Assembly (NCBI GenBank): GCA_040219085.1
Contig: JAVJTC010000021.1
Location: 47,717 to 111,716 of the forward strand
Origin: Acidimicrobiales bacterium
GTDB taxonomy: Bacteria; Actinomycetota; Acidimicrobiia; Acidimicrobiales; JAVJTC01
Direction of reading: 5' to 3'
Length of the DNA stretch: 64,000 bases
The translations under genes were made by a program, and so were the position numbers. Below are positions 43,506 through 52,496 of the stretch, piece after piece; positions within the stretch are counted from its first letter, which is position 1; each line of letters begins with the position of its first letter. The notes under the pieces were generated by a model. It worked only from the letters and a program-made list of their open reading frames with translations, was not told where the DNA came from and ran no database searches.

Positions 43506-46500
43506 ATGAACGATCTTCGAGAGGGCCTCTACGACCAGCTGGTCGATGAGCTTCTGAGTACACGGCTCGGGGCTCTGAAGACCAACCGGCGCGGTTCCGA
43601 GACCAAGCCCACAGAGAGCGCAGAACTGCCCAGCCGAGTCGCCGACGTGGTGCGGACCTGGGTTCACAACGCACTCGCGACGGTCGGGTCCGCGCAGCGG
43701 CCTGAAGCAGCCGTCGCCCTTGCCGCCAATGTTCTCGATGCGATCCGCTCTCTTCACCCCGACGCGCTGGAGGCTGAGCAGGAGCTCGTTGATCCGCTCG
43801 AGCGGCTCACCGCTGTCGCGGCGCTCACCCCTGACGGGTCACTCGCCAGCGTTGCCAGGCCGCTCACGCCGCTCCGCGACACCGTCCTCATGACGAACGC
43901 TCGTGGCGAGCCCTCCGTCGGCAACGAGATTGCGGCCGAGATCGAATCGGCCGACCGCATCGATCTTGTCCTCGCCTTCATTCGCTGGAGCGGAATCCGC
44001 CAGCTCATTCCGCTACTGCGGCGCCACGTTGAGGCCGGCAAGGCGCTGCGCGTCATCACGACTACCTACACCGGGAGCACCGAACTCCGAGCTGTCGAGG
44101 AACTCGCCGACCTTGGCGCCGAGGTCAAGATCTCCTACGACACGACATCGACCCGGCTCCATGCGAAGGCATGGCTCTTCCATCGCGAGACAGGCTTCTC
44201 GACGGTCTACATCGGGTCGTCGAATCTCACATTCTCAGCGCAGGTCACGGGACTCGAATGGAACGTCCGAGCGTCACAGGTCCCGAACCCGGACCTGATT
44301 TCAGCGTTCGAACGAACCTTTGCCACCTACTGGGCTGATCCCCACTTCGAGGCCTTCCGACCTGAACAGTTCCGCCGCGCGGTCGAAAAGATCACGACCG
44401 ACGACCGCGATGAACTGCTGACCCCATTCGACATCGAGCCATACCCGTTCCAGCGCCAGATCCTCGAGCGCCTAGCCGTGGACCGTCGGCGAGGTCACCC
44501 TCACAACCTTGTTGTTGCCGCAACGGGTACGGGCAAGACCGTTGTCGCGGCCCTCGACTACCGGCGACTACGTCGAGAGCTCAGCCGTGCTCGGATCCTC
44601 TTCGTCGCCCACCGCAGCGAGATCCTCGAACAGGCTCGTACGACGTTCCGCCACGTGCTCAAGGACGGCGCATTCGGCGAGCTGTGGGTCGGCGGAGAAC
44701 GGCCGGACCGATGGGACCACGTGTTCGCTTCGATCCAGTCGCTCACAGCTCACGACGCACAGCAGATCGACCCGGCCCACTTCGATGTTGTTGTTGTGGA
44801 CGAATTCCATCACTCGGCCGCCGACAGCTACGTCGCCCTGCTCGACCACGTCCGGCCACAGCATCTCCTCGGCCTCACGGCAACGCCGGAGCGAACTGAC
44901 GGCCTCGACGTCTTTAGATGGTTTGGTGGGCGGATCTCCGTCGAGCTCAGGCTCTGGGATGCTCTCGAGCAGGGCCTGTTGTCGCCATTCCACTACTTCG
45001 GAATCCACGACGCCACCGATCTGACTCGCGTCACATGGCGTGGGGGCACCGGCTACGACCTCGAGGAGTTGACGAACGTCTACACGGCCGACGATTTCTG
45101 GGTGGCGAAGGTGATCCAGGAGGTCCGCAACAAGGTCGGCGACCCACTTGCCATGCGTGCACTGGGCTTCTGCGTCAGCATTCGCCACGCCGAATTCATG
45201 GCGGACCGATTTCGCCGGGCCGGTTTCAACGCGGCCGCCCTGACATCGCGAACCAGTTCCGAGGACCGCGCAGATGCTCTCCGCAGACTGAGGAACGGCG
45301 AGATCCAGGTTGTCTTCACGGTCGACCTCTTCAACGAGGGCGTCGACATCCCGGCTGCCGACGTAATCCTGATGCTCCGGCCCACCGAGAGCGCAACGAT
45401 CTTCCTCCAACAGCTTGGCCGCGGGCTACGCCGCTCCGAGGGAAAGGATGTCCTCACCGTCCTCGACTTCGTCGGCCACCAATCCAAGGACTTTCGTTTC
45501 GACCTGCGCTATCGGAGCCTCCTCGGCCGCACGCGGCGGGAACTCGAAGCCGACGTGGAGTCTGGGTTCCCCTATCTGCCGGCAGGCTGCCGCGTCGATC
45601 TTGACCCAGTCGCCCAAGAGATCGTGTTGGCGAACATTCGCTCAGCGCTGCCGACAAACTGGCGGGACCGGATTCGAGAGGCTCAGACGCTTGGGGACGT
45701 CTCTCTTCGGGAATTCCTGCAGGAGACCGGACTCGATCTGGACGACATCTATCGCGGCAACCACACCTGGACCGAGCTGCGACGAGCAGCAGGGATTTGC
45801 GACGTACCGGCTCTGGAGGACGAGAAGGCCGTCGGGAAAGGCATCGCTCGCCTCCTACACGTCGACGACGAGGAGCGCCTCGAGACGTACCGGCAACTTC
45901 TCTCAAACCCGACGGCGCCAAGATCGCACGACCTGGACGAACGCGCCCGGCGCCTCCTCGAGGGTCTCATCCTCACAGTCCTCACGATTCGAAAAGGCGA
46001 CTATCAGTCACTCGACGCAGCTGCGCTCGACCTCTGGAGGCACGACGGCCTTCGACGTGAACTGCTCGAGATCCTCCCAATGCTCGAGGACCAGATCAGC
46101 CATCTCCATGAACCCCTGGGCGTGCTGGGCCCCGTCCCGCTCCAGGTTCACGCCACCTACACCCGTGAGGAGATCCTGGCTGCGTTTGGCGCATCATCGG
46201 TGACTTCGCCGCTCCCACTGCAGGCTGGCGTGTACTTGCACGAGCCGACGAACACAGAGCTGTTGTTCGTCACGCTCGACAAGGCAGAGAAGGAGTACTC
46301 ACCGACGACGCGGTACCTGGACTACGCCATCTCGGACTCGCTCTTCCATTGGGAGTCGCAGGGGAACACTTCGGTCGACAGCAAGCGAGGGCAGTCCTAT
46401 CTCAACCACCGAGCGCTCGGTAGGAACATCGCGCTCTTCGTGAGAACAACGAAGAAGGACACCAACGGCCGTACCCGTCCGTACTTCTCCGCCGGTCTCG

Positions 46501-46607
46501 CCGACTACGTCGAGCATCGGTCGGACCGTCCCATTCAGATCACGTGGCGGCTCCACCACCGGCTGCCGGGTGACGTCTTCGCCGACTACCGAGCGACCGT
46601 GGCGTAG
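43506..46607 (+). CDS. SauUSI-like type IV restriction enzyme (PLD, helicase, DUF3427)
   Basis: 1033 residues from ATG 43506. A longer frame from 43296 reaches upstream but its N-terminus is not conserved. A phospholipase-D-type nuclease unit sits at about residues 140-240 (LAFIRWSGIRQL, then HAKAWLFHRETGF and GSSNLT, the HxK motif). The helicase core has VAATGTGKTVVAAL near 338, VVVVDEFHHSAAD near 430, LGLTATPERTDG near 460, VDLFNEGVDIPAADV near 610 and QQLGRGLRRSEGKDVL near 640. The C-terminus is DUF3427 (VYLHEPTNTELLFVTLDKAE), which binds modified cytosine in SauUSI. It would cut 5-methyl- or 5-hydroxymethylcytosine DNA. Ends where the convergent PemK-like gene begins. Confidence 0.86.
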   Translation: MNDLREGLYDQLVDELLSTRLGALKTNRRGSETKPTESAELPSRVADVVRTWVHNALATVGSAQRPEAAVALAANVLDAIRSLHPDALEAEQELVDPLERLTAVAALTPDGSLASVARPLTPLRDTVLMTNARGEPSVGNEIAAEIESADRIDLVLAFIRWSGIRQLIPLLRRHVEAGKALRVITTTYTGSTELRAVEELADLGAEVKISYDTTSTRLHAKAWLFHRETGFSTVYIGSSNLTFSAQVTGLEWNVRASQVPNPDLISAFERTFATYWADPHFEAFRPEQFRRAVEKITTDDRDELLTPFDIEPYPFQRQILERLAVDRRRGHPHNLVVAATGTGKTVVAALDYRRLRRELSRARILFVAHRSEILEQARTTFRHVLKDGAFGELWVGGERPDRWDHVFASIQSLTAHDAQQIDPAHFDVVVVDEFHHSAADSYVALLDHVRPQHLLGLTATPERTDGLDVFRWFGGRISVELRLWDALEQGLLSPFHYFGIHDATDLTRVTWRGGTGYDLEELTNVYTADDFWVAKVIQEVRNKVGDPLAMRALGFCVSIRHAEFMADRFRRAGFNAAALTSRTSSEDRADALRRLRNGEIQVVFTVDLFNEGVDIPAADVILMLRPTESATIFLQQLGRGLRRSEGKDVLTVLDFVGHQSKDFRFDLRYRSLLGRTRRELEADVESGFPYLPAGCRVDLDPVAQEIVLANIRSALPTNWRDRIREAQTLGDVSLREFLQETGLDLDDIYRGNHTWTELRRAAGICDVPALEDEKAVGKGIARLLHVDDEERLETYRQLLSNPTAPRSHDLDERARRLLEGLILTVLTIRKGDYQSLDAAALDLWRHDGLRRELLEILPMLEDQISHLHEPLGVLGPVPLQVHATYTREEILAAFGASSVTSPLPLQAGVYLHEPTNTELLFVTLDKAEKEYSPTTRYLDYAISDSLFHWESQGNTSVDSKRGQSYLNHRALGRNIALFVRTTKKDTNGRTRPYFSAGLADYVEHRSDRPIQITWRLHHRLPGDVFADYRATVA

Positions 46608-47018
46608 TCAGACGAGAAGCCCGACCGCTTCGGCGTCGCGCTCGCTGAGATGCCCGGCGATGGACAAGATGTCGATGCGGTCGACGACGACGCTCGGCGT
46701 CATTCGGATACCGCACGGCCGGTCCAGGCCGGTCGGCTCGAGCTCGGAGAGCTCGACGTAGCGGTCAGGCATGTCGAAACGACGCAGCGAGCTGGTCAGC
46801 GCGAGCAGCTCGATGTCGCGCCCGTCGCGGTCCAGAACCACGGCCGGACGGGTCTTGTACCCCTCGCTCTCGACGTACGGGACGTGGGCCCACACGATGG
46901 TCCCGGCCGTCAGCTGGGTCAGGGGAACATGGATGACCGCCCTGACACTTGCGACAGGTAGCTTGCCGAGGAACGGGGGCTCGTGACCGCACTTCCGGGA
47001 GCGCCGGGTACGCCTCAC
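46608..47018 (-). CDS. PemK/MazF-like toxin
   Basis: 136 residues, GTG start at 47018 with AAGGAGG five bases before it. The core AGTIVWAHVPYVESEGYKTR, then PAVVLDRDGRDIELLALTSS and YVELSELEPTGLDRPC, is the PemK-like MazF fold. It carries an unusual basic N-terminal extension of about 35 residues (RRTRRSRKCGHEPPFLGK) with one Cys-x-His pair. No antitoxin gene is seen next to it: upstream is 210 bases of open DNA and downstream is the convergent restriction gene. It may need an antitoxin elsewhere or be a chimera. Confidence 0.78.
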   Translation of the reverse strand: MRRTRRSRKCGHEPPFLGKLPVASVRAVIHVPLTQLTAGTIVWAHVPYVESEGYKTRPAVVLDRDGRDIELLALTSSLRRFDMPDRYVELSELEPTGLDRPCGIRMTPSVVVDRIDILSIAGHLSERDAEAVGLLV

Positions 47019-47228
47019 CTCGCCTCCTTCCCGCCGCTAGGGGGTCGTGCTGCGGCAGTCATCCTCTGGCTGGTGAATCGAGTCTGAAGGTCGACCCGCT
47101 CGCCGACTAGGGACCTCGGTCCGTAGGTCGCGAGCGCATCGTCGACACACCCGCAATCACTGACCGATTGGCCAGAGGGGCTGGATAGCCGAACCGATAT
47201 CCGCCATGCGGACCCGCGAAGGTTGCAC

Positions 47229-47948
47229 TCACTCATCGAAGATCGAGTAGCGGACCTCGACGTCGCAGGCCACCGACGGCGAGACGTCGTCGAACACCGA
47301 CGCCGACCAGCGCGCTGTCCGGCCGGGTGCCAGGCCGTCGACGAACTCGAGGCCCTCACCGACGAGGACGCCCCCGTCGACGAAGTCGACCCCCACGCGG
47401 AAACCCTGCTGCTTCCCCGAAGTGTTCGTGATGGTCCCGGTGGCCTCGGCGCCGAACGAAGACGGCCCGCAGGTCTCGACGATGACGTCCACGTCGCCGT
47501 CGTCCACGATGTCGTTGGAGAACGCCTCGTCGAGGTCGTCGAAGACGTCGTCGACGATCGCCACGCCGATGATCCCGAGGATGATCGCGACGAGACCGAG
47601 CACGGCGCCCCAAGTGGCCATCTTGCGACGCGGCTTGCCCTTCTTTCGCCCGATCAAGCCGAAGATCAGGGCCAGCCCGCCGAGGATGAACGCGAGGAAG
47701 AAGAACAGCGGAATCAGCCCGACGACCGCGCCGATGATCCCCAGCACCAGCGCGGCGACGGCCAGACCGTTGCCGCCCGTCGACCCGTCCGCAGCCGGGG
47801 GCGGAGACGGCACAGCGGCCGAGGCCGGCGGGGGCGGAAGCGTCGATTCTGTCGGGGGCGGCGGGAGGTAGTCCGGGTGGGACTCGGGCGGATACCACTG
47901 CCCATCCGACGCCTGCCACCAACCCTCGCCCTGTGATGTGTCGCTCAC
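47229..47948 (-). CDS. Membrane protein with WW-type N-terminus and DUF4190-like helices
   Basis: 239 residues. It begins GEGWWQASDGQWYPPESHPD, a short motif common to actinobacterial membrane proteins, then has a Pro-rich linker, two or three hydrophobic helices (NGLAVAALVLGIIGAVVGLI, then FFFLAFILGGLALIFGLIG, and WGAVLGLVAIILGIIGVAIV), and a C-terminal extracellular FxLYD-like beta domain with two Cys (VETCGPSSF, SVACDVEV). The helical part matches DUF4190-type anchors. Overlaps the VWA gene by four bases and is downstream of it. Confidence 0.85.
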   Translation of the reverse strand: MSDTSQGEGWWQASDGQWYPPESHPDYLPPPPTESTLPPPPASAAVPSPPPAADGSTGGNGLAVAALVLGIIGAVVGLIPLFFFLAFILGGLALIFGLIGRKKGKPRRKMATWGAVLGLVAIILGIIGVAIVDDVFDDLDEAFSNDIVDDGDVDVIVETCGPSSFGAEATGTITNTSGKQQGFRVGVDFVDGGVLVGEGLEFVDGLAPGRTARWSASVFDDVSPSVACDVEVRYSIFDE

Positions 47949-48595
47949 GCCTCGCCCTCCTCGAAGAAGTCATCGCGGGCGGCGAGGCGGTCTTCGCGGG
48001 AACGGCCACGGAACTCGGTGACCCGGTCCGCGACCAGCGAGAACGCCAGGTCGATGCCCTCGGCCGAAGCGTCCCAGTTCGCCGTCGAGCCTCCGGCCAG
48101 ACCGATCGCACCGCCCGCGGACATCGCGTCCTGGTTGGCAGCGAGGAACGCGAACGTCCAACCCCGGTCTCTCAGTTCTGTGATCCGCTCGAAAACCTGT
48201 TCACGGGTGTAGTCCGACGACGAGTTCTCGAGACCGTCGGTGATCACCACAACCAGCGGGTCGACCTCGCCGTCGGCTGCGGCCAGTCGCTTCTCCGCGT
48301 AGACGAGTGCGTTCCCGAGCGCGTCGTAGAGAGGGGTGCCACCACGCGGCTCGTAGGTCGCGGTGGTGAGCCCGACGCACTCGGCGACGGGCAGATCGTC
48401 GATTACCACCTCGAAGGGGTCCTCGGAGTCGAACTGCACCAGCGTCAGCCGGCACTTCCCCGCCGACGCGGCCTGATCCGACAGGAACCCGTTGAAGCCG
48501 GCGATCACCTCGTGGGTGATCGCGGCCATCGAACCCGACCGGTCCAGGACCACCGTCACATCCGTGGCCGTCACCGCATTCGTCTCGTCACTCAT
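47945..48595 (-). CDS. VWA-domain protein
   Basis: 216 residues from ATG 48595, chosen because AGGAGG lies just upstream; the open frame reaches 48712 but that part belongs to a transposon end. The MIDAS motif DVTVVLDRSGSMAAI is near residue 12, followed by GGTPLYDALG near 115 and VVVITDGLENSS near 145, the order of a von Willebrand type A domain that binds metal and protein ligands. No signal peptide, so it is cytoplasmic. Its operon partner is the membrane protein downstream. Confidence 0.87.
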   Translation of the reverse strand: MSDETNAVTATDVTVVLDRSGSMAAITHEVIAGFNGFLSDQAASAGKCRLTLVQFDSEDPFEVVIDDLPVAECVGLTTATYEPRGGTPLYDALGNALVYAEKRLAAADGEVDPLVVVITDGLENSSSDYTREQVFERITELRDRGWTFAFLAANQDAMSAGGAIGLAGGSTANWDASAEGIDLAFSLVADRVTEFRGRSREDRLAARDDFFEEGEA

Positions 48596-48693
48596 CGCCG
48601 CCTCCTGCGTCGTCATCCGTCGCAGCCCTGTACGGGGCGGCTGTGACGGTTTCGACGGCGGGATCGACCGATGCTCCTCTGGCGTGTATTCGG

Positions 48694-48776
48694 TCAAGCG
48701 GCGTGGAGCCACTGGTGGTAGCGGTGAGCGAGGTCGGTGTCATGGGTGAGACCTCGTTCGAGGCGTGAGATGGCGA
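48694..48776 (-). pseudogene. C-terminal end of the split IS110-family transposase
   Basis: This minus-strand fragment reads AISRLERGLTHDTDLAHRYH then QWLHAA and a stop at 48694-48696. It is the missing end of the transposase at 50047-51172: joining the two at one copy of the duplicated CGA restores the frame (MNSWPI then AISRLERG), and the ending is typical of IS110 transposases. Confidence 0.88.
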
Positions 48777-48844
48777 TGGAAGTCCCCCGGGTTGACGGAC
48801 AGCGACTCTGAGGCGACCGTGGTCGTCTCGGGAAGGAAGTCCAG

Positions 48845-49135
48845 ATGCCCCGTCCACACCCGCCTGAGTTCCGTCATCGCGCGGTCGAGTTGGCCCGGCT
48901 CCGTGAGAAGCCGGTCGCGCAGATAGCGGAGGATCTCGGGATCTCTGACAGCTGCCTGCGCGGCTGGATGAAGCAAGCCGACATCGATGAAGGCCGAAGG
49001 GCCGATGGCCTGTCGACCGCTGAGCGAGAGGAGCTCGTGAAGCTGCGCCGGGAGTTGAAGGTCGCCAGGCTCGAGAACGAGATCCTCAAGCGCGCGGCCG
49101 CGTACTTCGCTGCGGAGAACGTCCTCCCAAAATGA
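48845..49135 (+). CDS. IS3-family transposase OrfA
   Basis: 96 residues: PPEFRHRAVELARLREKPVA then QIAEDLGISDSCLRGWMKQA, an HTH of the IS911/IS3 OrfA type that binds the inverted ends, then a leucine-zipper-like helix (EELVKLRRELKVARLENEIL) for dimer formation. It ends AAYFAAENVLPK. The frame is +1 relative to OrfB, and the two overlap at ATGA, so both frameshifting (AAAATGA) and restart could give the full transposase. Confidence 0.93.
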   Translation: MPRPHPPEFRHRAVELARLREKPVAQIAEDLGISDSCLRGWMKQADIDEGRRADGLSTAEREELVKLRRELKVARLENEILKRAAAYFAAENVLPK

Positions 49136-50004
49136 CCTACACCTTCATCGCCGAGCGTTGCTCGGACCTGCCCATCTCGACGTGCTGTCGGGTGATGGGG
49201 GTGTCAACGTCGGGCTTCTATCAACGACGGCGCCAGCCGGTCAGCGACGCCGAACTCGCCGAGGCGTGGGCGGCGAACGAGGTGTTCGACATCTGGAAGA
49301 TGTCCCGGCACTCCTATGGGGCGCCCCGAGTCCGCAACGAGCTGCGCTTGGGTCGTGGAGTGCGTCGCTCCAAGACCACCTGTGAGCGCCTGATGCGGGT
49401 GTGTGGGGCTGTTGGCATCCATTACCCGGCCAAGCGCGGCAAGAACGGCTGCACCCGCCGCGACGGCACCGACCCGAACCCGGACCTGGTCAATCGGTCC
49501 TTCGATCCCGACGGACCCGATCGGCTCTGGGTGATGGACGTCACCGAACACCCCACCGACGAAGGCAAGGTCTACCTCGCGGCGGTCATCGACGCTTGGT
49601 CACGGCGTGTCATCGGCTGGTCGATCGCTGATCACATCCGCGCCGAGCTCGTCGCCGACGCCCTGCAGATGGCGACCTGGCGGCGCCGGCCGCTCGAGGG
49701 CCACACGATCGCACATTCCGATCACGGCTCGGTCTACACCTCATGGCTGTTCGGCCACAGACTCCGATCAGCCGGGATCTTGGGCTCGATGGGATCGATC
49801 GGCGACGCCTACGACAACAGCGTCGCCGAGGCCTTCTTCTCCAGCCTGCAGCGCGAGCTGCTCGACCAACACCACTGGACCACCCGTGACCAGCTCGCCG
49901 CAGCGATCTTCGAATGGATCGAAGCCTGGTACAACCCGCAGCGCCGCCACAGCTACAACAACGGGCTCAGCCCCCTCGACCACGAGACCGCACACGCGGC
50001 ATGA
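49132..50004 (+). CDS. IS3-family transposase OrfB, DDE recombinase
   Basis: 290 residues. An HTH-like region precedes the rve integrase core: Asp in RLWVMDVTEHPTDEGKVYLA near 136, Asp in HTIAHSDHGSVYTSWLFGHR near 200 and Glu in AYDNSVAEAFFSSLQRELLD near 235. The ending YNPQRRHSYNNGLSPLDHET is typical of the family. Intact and full length. Confidence 0.95.
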   Translation: MTYTFIAERCSDLPISTCCRVMGVSTSGFYQRRRQPVSDAELAEAWAANEVFDIWKMSRHSYGAPRVRNELRLGRGVRRSKTTCERLMRVCGAVGIHYPAKRGKNGCTRRDGTDPNPDLVNRSFDPDGPDRLWVMDVTEHPTDEGKVYLAAVIDAWSRRVIGWSIADHIRAELVADALQMATWRRRPLEGHTIAHSDHGSVYTSWLFGHRLRSAGILGSMGSIGDAYDNSVAEAFFSSLQRELLDQHHWTTRDQLAAAIFEWIEAWYNPQRRHSYNNGLSPLDHETAHAA

Positions 50005-50046
50005 TCACCCCACACCCACCCCGTCCGTGAAACCGGGGGACTTCCA

Positions 50047-51172
50047 CGATGGGCCAGCTGTTCATGGCGGTGGCAGCCTGCTCCAGGGTCTGGTTGTTGG
50101 CGTGGCGGGCGGCTCGGAGGTCGGCGCCGGTGATGACGGTGTGGTCGTTGACGAGCAGCGAGTGGATCTCTCGGGCGACGTAGCGTTGCAGGCAGCGGAT
50201 GATCTCCTTTTTGGTCTTGCCTTCGGCGGTGCGTCGGGTGACGTAGGCGCGGGTGCGTTCGCAAGCGGTGAGGCGGACGATCACGATCCGCCACAAGGCG
50301 TTGTTCGCTTGTCGGTTGCCGCCACGGTTGAGCCTGTGGCGGGTGATCCGCCCTGACGACGCCTCGATGGGAGCTGCGCCGCAGAGCGCGGCGAAGGCGG
50401 CCTCGGAGTGCATCCGTTCGGGGTTGTCGCCGGCGACGACGAGCAGCGTGGCGGCGACTTCGGGTCCGACGCCTTTGGCGCCGAGCAGCGCAGGGTTGAT
50501 CTGGGCGCATTGGCCGGCGATCACCTCGTCGAGATCGGCGATCTCGCAACTGAGGGCCTGGCAGCGGCGCGCCAGGTGCCGCAGGGCGAGCTTGGTCCCT
50601 TGGGTGACATCGGCGGGGTCGCCGGGCCGGAACCGGGCACAGATATCGGAGCGATCCGACGCCGAGAGCGGTTCGAGGCGGCCGCGGAGCTCGTCGGGGG
50701 CGGTCAAGATCAGGTCCCGGATCTGCAACGTGGCCTGGGTGCGGGCTTTCACCGCGGAGCGGCGGGCGATCCGCAACGCGCGCAGGGCCTCGACCTGGCC
50801 GTCACCGGACTTGGGGACCGCGGCCGCGTCGCCGTTCAACGCCGCTCGCGCGGCAGCCTCAGCATCGACGGTGTCGGACTTGCCGCGCCGACGCCGAAGT
50901 TGGCGGTCGGGCCGGTTCACCTCGACCACCTCCACGTCCTCGCCGGCCAGGAACCGGGCCAACCCCGCCCCATAGGCGCCGGTGCCCTCGACACCGACCC
51001 GAACGAGGCGTCCGTGACGTCGCATCCAGCCCAGCAGCTGTCGATACCCCCCGGTGGTCGTCGGGAACGACGCCGTGGCCAGGATCCGGCCGATCTCGTC
51101 AACAACCGCGGCGACATGGGCTTCGAGGTGCGTGTCCACACCCCCGACGACATCGGGATCGTTGTCAGCCAT
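50047..51172 (-). pseudogene. IS110-family transposase, split by the IS3 element
   Basis: The bulk of an IS110 transposase from ATG 51172: ADNDPDVVGGVDTHLEAHVA then AVVDEIGR and VEGTGAYGAGLARFL form the RuvC-like DEDD N-terminus, and PALLGAKGVGPEVAATLLVV with AFAALCGAAPIEASSGRITR form the C-terminal domain with its serine. The frame reads AATAMNSWPI at 50050 and then runs into the IS3 end; the true C-terminus is at 48694-48776. The element is therefore disabled unless the IS3 copy leaves. IS110 enzymes work with a bridge RNA from the DNA upstream of the gene. Confidence 0.92.
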
Positions 51173-51430
51173 GATGGTGTTCTGCCTTCCTGTCTCGCTG
51201 ATGGGTCTGGCACCACCGGCCGGGCCGGACGGACAAGACATCGACTGGGAACCACCAAGCTCCTATGAGGTCACGTCCGCTCCGACCGGTCGGTGCGCGA
51301 ACGACACGACCGGGCCACAGGCCGACAAATCAGCCACAAGGCACACGGGCCAGTCACACCGAGGGTCAGACCCGCGGCCCAGCCGCATCCCACGCATCCT
51401 CCCGAACCCCAACGGGACACGGATGGATCC
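51173..51430 (-). ncRNA. Candidate region for an IS110 bridge RNA
   Basis: The 250 or so bases upstream of the IS110 transposase start hold no gene of their own and sit where the left end and bridge RNA of IS110 elements usually lie. The segment has GC-rich paired stretches such as CCGACCGGTCGG near 51275. I cannot fold it reliably or mark the element end; this is position-based. Confidence 0.35.
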
Positions 51431-51465
51431 TTCGATGTCACACCCGACGCCTACGGTCTGGTTGC

Positions 51466-52089
51466 GTGGCCTACAGATCCTCCGTTGCGCTCACTCGGTG
51501 GCTCGGCGATCGCCGCGCCGCGATCGACACAGTCGCGATCGCCCACGCGGCGACCGGCGAGGTCGACGGACCGGGACGCCCGCTCGAGATCGGGCGCCCG
51601 CTCGCACATGCCTACATTCTCCGGGTCGTCGCCGAGTTCCAGGCGTTCGCTCGCGACCTACACGACCTCGCCGCGGAAAAGAGTGTCGAGATGGCCGGGG
51701 TGACCACCGGCTACCAGGCGCTGCTCGTCACCGCTGCGACCGAGGGTCGATCGATCGACCGGAGCAATGCTGACCTGCGGAGCCTCACGAACGACTTCAG
51801 ACGCCTCGGACTAACCGGGCTGAAGGGCAAGCTCGCAACTCGCGATCGTTTCTGGGAGACGACGGCTTCACGACGGGGTGACGCGGCTCGCTACGCGGAC
51901 CTCATCCAGCTACGGAACTGTCTCGCACATGGGAACCAGACGCAGCTCGACCTACTCCGACACGCAGGGGTCACGGACACGGTCACATGGTGCCGAAATC
52001 GCCTTCCCGGCCTCGATCGAACCGCGAGGGCGCTCGACCGCGTGGTGTGGGAACATCTCAAGGCAACGTTTTCGCGGGAGCCGTGGTGA
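51466..52089 (+). CDS. HEPN-domain protein
   Basis: 207 residues from GTG 51466. The frame is open from 51265, but that part lies in the likely IS110 end and looks non-coding. The C-terminal half shows ARYADLIQLRNCLAHGNQTQ: RNCLAH is the R-x4-H motif of ribonuclease-type HEPN domains, with helices before (ILRVVAEFQAFARDLHDLAA) as expected. HEPN proteins of this sort act as RNases in toxin-antitoxin and abortive infection. The stop overlaps a small partner gene (GTGA). Could be RiboL-PSP-HEPN-like. Confidence 0.82.
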   Translation: MAYRSSVALTRWLGDRRAAIDTVAIAHAATGEVDGPGRPLEIGRPLAHAYILRVVAEFQAFARDLHDLAAEKSVEMAGVTTGYQALLVTAATEGRSIDRSNADLRSLTNDFRRLGLTGLKGKLATRDRFWETTASRRGDAARYADLIQLRNCLAHGNQTQLDLLRHAGVTDTVTWCRNRLPGLDRTARALDRVVWEHLKATFSREPW

Positions 52090-52289
52090 ACCCGATGGTC
52101 GACAAGCTCGAGGTTGGCAACGAAGTCCGAGTCCCCTGGGGGTCCGACCGCTCTGTCGCTGCGACGATTCTCGAGGTCTGGGGAGACCCGCCCCAGCACG
52201 TCCGCGTCATGCTTCACCTGGACGGGAGCGACGAGGGCGAGGAGCCGATCGTGATCCTCGTCTCACCGGCTGTCCTCACTGCAGCTTGA
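52086..52289 (+). CDS. Small partner of the HEPN protein
   Basis: 67 residues from GTG 52086, overlapping the HEPN stop; an alternative ATG at 52095 gives 64. The sequence VDKLEVGNEVRVPWGSDRSV then AATILEVWGDPPQHVRVMLH looks like a small SH3-like beta barrel with an acidic turn (DGSDEGEEP). The coupling suggests an antitoxin or adaptor for HEPN. It overlaps the 3' end of the leftward gene at 52276 by 14 bases. Confidence 0.72.
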   Translation: MNPMVDKLEVGNEVRVPWGSDRSVAATILEVWGDPPQHVRVMLHLDGSDEGEEPIVILVSPAVLTAA

Positions 52290-52491
52290 TCGCCCGCGCC
52301 TCGCGGTCGACGAGACGCACAACCACCGACTCCCCGGCGGTGAGATCGACCACGTCATCGGCGACGAGACGCACCGTGGCGTCCCACCACGGTGACCCTG
52401 CCCGGTCCACCCACGACGTCACCGTCCCGACGGCGTCGATCGTGTGATCCTCGTCGGGCGAGATGGCGATACGGCCCCGGTAGACACCCAT
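52276..52491 (-). CDS. Small beta-rich protein, function unknown
   Basis: 71 residues from ATG 52491, with AAGGAGG nine bases before it; the longer frame to 52578 is not needed. The sequence GVYRGRIAISPDEDHTIDAV then GTVTSWVDRAGSPWWDATVR has the look of a small beta barrel. It follows the STAS gene, which ends five bases before it on the same strand, so the two may be an operon. Confidence 0.7.
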   Translation of the reverse strand: MGVYRGRIAISPDEDHTIDAVGTVTSWVDRAGSPWWDATVRLVADDVVDLTAGESVVVRLVDREARAIKLQ

Positions 52492-52496
52492 CGGCG

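Larger units (their letters stand above)
48777..50046 (+). mobile_element. Complete IS3-family insertion sequence, 1270 bp
   Basis: Inverted ends of about 24 bases at 48777-48800 (TGGAAGTCCCCCGGGTTGAC then GGAC) and 50023-50046 match in all but four central bases. A 3-bp target duplication CGA flanks it (48774-48776 and 50047-50049). It carries overlapping orfA and orfB with an intact DDE core, so it may still move. Confidence 0.92.
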
